8,166 nt of DNA from CAYVUV01 sp964455095 (lineage in GTDB: Bacteria > Desulfobacterota > Binatia > HRBIN30 > CADEER01), in assembly GCA_964455095.1 (NCBI GenBank), contig CAYVUV010000384.1:1-8166 (forward strand), read 5' to 3'. Positions within the stretch are counted from its first letter, which is position 1, and the number at the start of each line of letters is the position of its first letter. Shown one piece after another: positions 5,938-8,166 of this stretch. Made by a program: the position numbers and the translations under genes. A model generated the notes under the pieces. That model was given only the letters and a program-made list of their open reading frames with translations, was not told the DNA's origin and did no database searches.

Positions 5938-6075
5938 GCGGTTTTCCCGTCCCAGATCGCCACCGCGCACGCAGGCACCCCCCATGCTGAGTCAGGATGC
6001 CTAAACCCATCGTTTTGTTGCATGCGCTGGCAGGCCTGTCGAGAGAGGTCGACGCAACTCGGGCCTGGCAGGGCC
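5924..6075. other. Intergenic region between gph and the dockerin/cohesin gene
   Basis: This 152-bp gap should hold the dockerin/cohesin promoter, but I see no convincing -35/-10 pair and no copy of the shared leader. A small inverted repeat, GTCGA (6038-6042) and TCGAC (6049-6053) with a 6-nt loop, lies shortly after gph; no T-run follows, so it is only a weak terminator candidate. Co-transcription with gph remains possible. Confidence 0.4.
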
Positions 6076-6729
6076 TCAGATTCGGACCATCTCCAACAAT
6101 TCTTCCGGCTGCGCGATCAGCCGAGCCGGCGTCGCCGCCGCGAGACGCGCCGGGGCGAAGCCCCAGGCGACGCCACAGAACGCGCAGCCGCCGGCGCGCG
6201 CCGTATGCAGATCGACCGTTGAATCGCCCACCAGCAGCAGCCGCTTTGGTGCGGTGCCGGTGCGCGCGGCCAGGAGCAACAGGCCGGCGGGATCGGGCTT
6301 GCGCGCCGGCAGCGAGTCGCCGCCGACCACGCCGCCAAAGCGCGACAGCATCCCGAGCCCGGCCAGGATGGCGCGGCTCATGCCCTCTGGCTTGTTGGTC
6401 AGCACCGACAGCGCCGTGCCGCGACTGGCGAGCTCGTCGATGACGGGCATGATACCGGGGTACGGCCGCGTGCGCTCGAGCAGATGCGCGCCGTAATACG
6501 CGATGAAGTGCCGCATCCCCTCCTCGATACGGGCCGCCTGATCGGCACCCAGCGTGCGCTCGATCAACGCCCGCGCGCCGTCGCCGACGTAGCCGACTAT
6601 GGTGTCGGACGATAGCGCCGGCAGACCGAGCGCCGCGAGCGTGTGGTTCACCGCCGCGACGAGGTCGTCGCGCGAGTCGATCAGCGTCCCGTCGAGATCG
6701 AAGACGACGTGTTCGTAGGGCGCCGTCAC
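6076..6729 (-). CDS. gph: HAD-family phosphatase, phosphoglycolate phosphatase-like
   Basis: This is a complete 217-aa protein, the usual length for phosphoglycolate phosphatases. All four HAD motifs are present: D11-L-D13-G-T15 (nucleophile and acid/base Asp), T111-N-K113 in VLTNKPEG, K144-P-D-P147, and G168-D-S170 with D173 for Mg2+. The cap segment (NHTLAALGLP, YVGDGARALIERTLG, YPGIMPVIDEL) is typical of Gph, which removes 2-phosphoglycolate in the cytoplasm. Related HAD subgroups with other small phosphoesters cannot be excluded. GTG 6729 is the start because it precedes YEHVVFDLDGT closely and overlaps the TGA of the upstream gene as GTGA. The nearest GAGGA touches the start codon, so translation is probably coupled. 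A secreted beta-helix/propeller gene is an unusual operon partner. Confidence 0.88.
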   Translation of the reverse strand: MTAPYEHVVFDLDGTLIDSRDDLVAAVNHTLAALGLPALSSDTIVGYVGDGARALIERTLGADQAARIEEGMRHFIAYYGAHLLERTRPYPGIMPVIDELASRGTALSVLTNKPEGMSRAILAGLGMLSRFGGVVGGDSLPARKPDPAGLLLLAARTGTAPKRLLLVGDSTVDLHTARAGGCAFCGVAWGFAPARLAAATPARLIAQPEELLEMVRI

Positions 6730-8166
6730 TCCTCGAGGATACCGAGGCCGTCGGGGAAGTTGAGACCCGAGTCCATCACCTCCGGCGGCTGCGGCTGGCC
6801 GGCGACGAAGCGGATGCGGCGCACGCCACCGAGGTTGTCGCCGGGCCCCGGCGAGGGGAAGAACTCCAGACCGATATCGGCGAAGTACAACGTGCCGTCG
6901 CGCGCCAGTCCAAGACCGAGCGGCGTGCCGGTATCGGGAAACGGCGGCAGCGGCTCCGATCCCGGCGGCGGCTGGAGCACCCGGCGGATGAACTGGCGGT
7001 CGGTGCCGTATTCGGCGATCACGCCGTTGAGCACGCTCGATACGTAGTAGCCCCCATCGGGTTTGATCACCACCGCATTGGGCGTGAACGCGTGGTCGTC
7101 GGCCGGTATGAAAAGCTCCTTGGTCACCAGGCCTTCGTCGACCAGCGGCGCGCCGGTGACGTCGAGACGGCCACAACCGCCGGCGGCGTCGTCGCTGGTG
7201 GGGAACGGACCGGTGTAGCGGTAGACACCCGGCGTGACGCGCGCGCTGGCGACCAGGACGCGGTCGGCATAATCGATGGCGATGCCCTGCGCCGTGCCGA
7301 TCGCAACGTCGATCTTGCAGTAGCGCGGGTTGGGCGCGTCGAAAGGCGGGAACCAAACGATGAGCTGGCCGTCCGGCGGACCCAGCGCCTGATCGCCGAC
7401 GTCGGTGGTAAACAGCCGGCCGTCGCGCAGGAAGCCGCAGCCGTAGTTCTCGGCGTTGTCGGCCGCGCCCTGGTACGTCGGCGTCAGCTTGCCGAGCTTG
7501 GTCGCCGAGAAGTTCCCGACCGCATCGCCGTCGAGCCGGAAGAATCCCCAGCCCTGCGGTGGGTTCGGCTGGCCGGTATCTTCACCGGCGATGAAGCGCC
7601 GCGAGCCGTCGGCGGCGCGGGTGAAACAGATCTGGCCGTTGATATCGAGCCCGTTCGGGTCGCTCGCCCGCCGCTCGATGACGGTCTGCTTGGCGAACAT
7701 GCCCCCGCTCTCGACGGTGGCGTAGGCATTGAGTCGGTTGGCCTCGCCGTTGAACACGGTGACGGAGCTCGGCTCGTCGACGCCCGGAATGACCACCGGC
7801 GGCAACCGCTCCAGCGTGCAGTCGTACGGCGCCGGGTCCTTGCTCGCGTTGGCGAACGCCCCCGGCACGTCCAGGTTGATCAGCGTCACGCCGCCCGGCT
7901 CCTGCACACAGATGCGCAGCGGCGCCGGCAGCTCGCCGCCGACGAACTTCGACTCGTCCACGAACCCGTCGAACGTGAGGTTGGGCACCGGCAAGCCCCC
8001 CGCCACCGGCACCAGGATCGGCGCCAGATCCGGGTCGGGGTTGTCGCCGCCGCCGATGTACGTGTTGTCGTGGATGAAGATCCCCTCCGAGTACGGATCG
8101 AACAGCGGGTCGTTGTTCGTGAACCCACCCAGGATCTCCGCCGTCTGGAAGCTGATCACCGTGATC
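6726..8166 (-). CDS. TIGR03805-like beta-helix C-terminus fused to a beta-propeller-like region (5' end cut)
   Basis: The frame enters from the right edge and stops with TGA at 6728; 479 residues are visible and the true start is outside. The first 125 or so resemble the C-terminal section of the same beta-helix family as the lipoprotein at the left edge: FDPYSEGIFIHDNTYIGGGD, LRICVQEPGG and APYDCTLERLPPV. After a short PGVDEPSS junction the remaining 350 residues have beta-propeller character: SVTVFNGEANRLNAYATV, DPNGLDINGQICF, NYGCGFLRDGRLFTTDVGDQ, AQGIAIDYADRVLVASARV, TPNAVVIKPDGGYYVSSVLN, GLGLARDGTLYFADIGLEFF. These are NHL/SMP-30-like strand patterns; I cannot fix the blade number or name the family. 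An enzymatic role is not shown. It probably acts outside the cell, but the export signal would lie beyond the window. The last codons overlap gph by 4 nt. Confidence 0.8.
   Translation of the reverse strand, partial: ITVISFQTAEILGGFTNNDPLFDPYSEGIFIHDNTYIGGGDNPDPDLAPILVPVAGGLPVPNLTFDGFVDESKFVGGELPAPLRICVQEPGGVTLINLDVPGAFANASKDPAPYDCTLERLPPVVIPGVDEPSSVTVFNGEANRLNAYATVESGGMFAKQTVIERRASDPNGLDINGQICFTRAADGSRRFIAGEDTGQPNPPQGWGFFRLDGDAVGNFSATKLGKLTPTYQGAADNAENYGCGFLRDGRLFTTDVGDQALGPPDGQLIVWFPPFDAPNPRYCKIDVAIGTAQGIAIDYADRVLVASARVTPGVYRYTGPFPTSDDAAGGCGRLDVTGAPLVDEGLVTKELFIPADDHAFTPNAVVIKPDGGYYVSSVLNGVIAEYGTDRQFIRRVLQPPPGSEPLPPFPDTGTPLGLGLARDGTLYFADIGLEFFPSPGPGDNLGGVRRIRFVAGQPQPPEVMDSGLNFPDGLGILEE

Noticed and set aside
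5924..6010. Earlier ATG at 6010 for the dockerin/cohesin gene
   Set aside because: It adds a charged 29-residue stretch before a clear signal peptide, and the strong ribosome site is at 5923.
6730..7356. N-terminal extension of the phosphatase frame up to 7356
   Set aside because: The extension is the shadow of the propeller gene in another frame; HAD motif I sits where expected with GTG 6729.
1..8166. Closed 8.2-kb circular replicon joining the two edge genes into one
   Set aside because: The edges are out of frame by one base and the middle of the beta-helix would be missing; no replication gene or origin is seen.

Overview
The window is high-GC bacterial DNA with a strong G/C third-position bias. 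All six supported genes are on the minus strand, so transcription runs from right to left. The secreted proteins carry long Thr-Pro-Thr/Thr-Arg-Thr linkers, dockerin- and cohesin-like modules and a parallel beta-helix domain. By recollection, this mix resembles uncultured deltaproteobacteria-like lineages such as Binatota/Desulfobacterota_B. That placement is an inference; no rRNA or ribosomal marker is present.

Layout in transcription order. (1) 8166-6726: the 3' part of a gene whose product begins, in view, with the C-terminal part of a parallel beta-helix family (TIGR03805-like) and continues into a beta-propeller-like region. (2) 6729-6076: a complete phosphoglycolate-phosphatase-like HAD hydrolase that starts at GTG inside a 4-nt overlap with gene 1. 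(3) 5923-3959: a secreted 654-aa protein with a Cys cluster, a TPT/TRT linker, a carboxypeptidase-regulatory-like domain, dockerin repeats and a cohesin-like C-terminus. (4) 3770-3525: an 81-aa orphan. (5) 3273-1489: a complete B12-binding-domain radical SAM enzyme of unknown substrate. (6) 1335-1: a lipoprotein with two TPT linkers, an Ig-like domain and the N-terminal part of a TIGR03805-like beta-helix, cut by the left edge. No gap between genes exceeds about 250 bp. I see no tRNA, rRNA, CRISPR or transposase.

The most interesting signal is not a gene. The radical SAM gene and the beta-helix lipoprotein gene have homologous upstream regions of about 110 bp. Both have the same promoter-like block (TGGCAA, 16 bp, TTAGAY), an internal CGTGC (GCACG on the minus strand) at a fixed distance from it, and the same block around the ribosome binding site (CCGTACnnnCGGGGAGA). 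In both the Shine-Dalgarno sequence can fold into a small hairpin. This suggests a shared regulatory leader and possibly a shared pathway. Also notable: both edges of the window cut a member of the same beta-helix family on the same strand. The right-hand copy is fused to a propeller-like region, so at least two paralogues probably lie close together.

How the genes work together is uncertain. Three of the six products look exported or surface-attached and modular; the radical SAM enzyme, the HAD phosphatase and the 81-aa protein look cytoplasmic. The shared leader is the only direct evidence linking the radical SAM enzyme to a surface protein.
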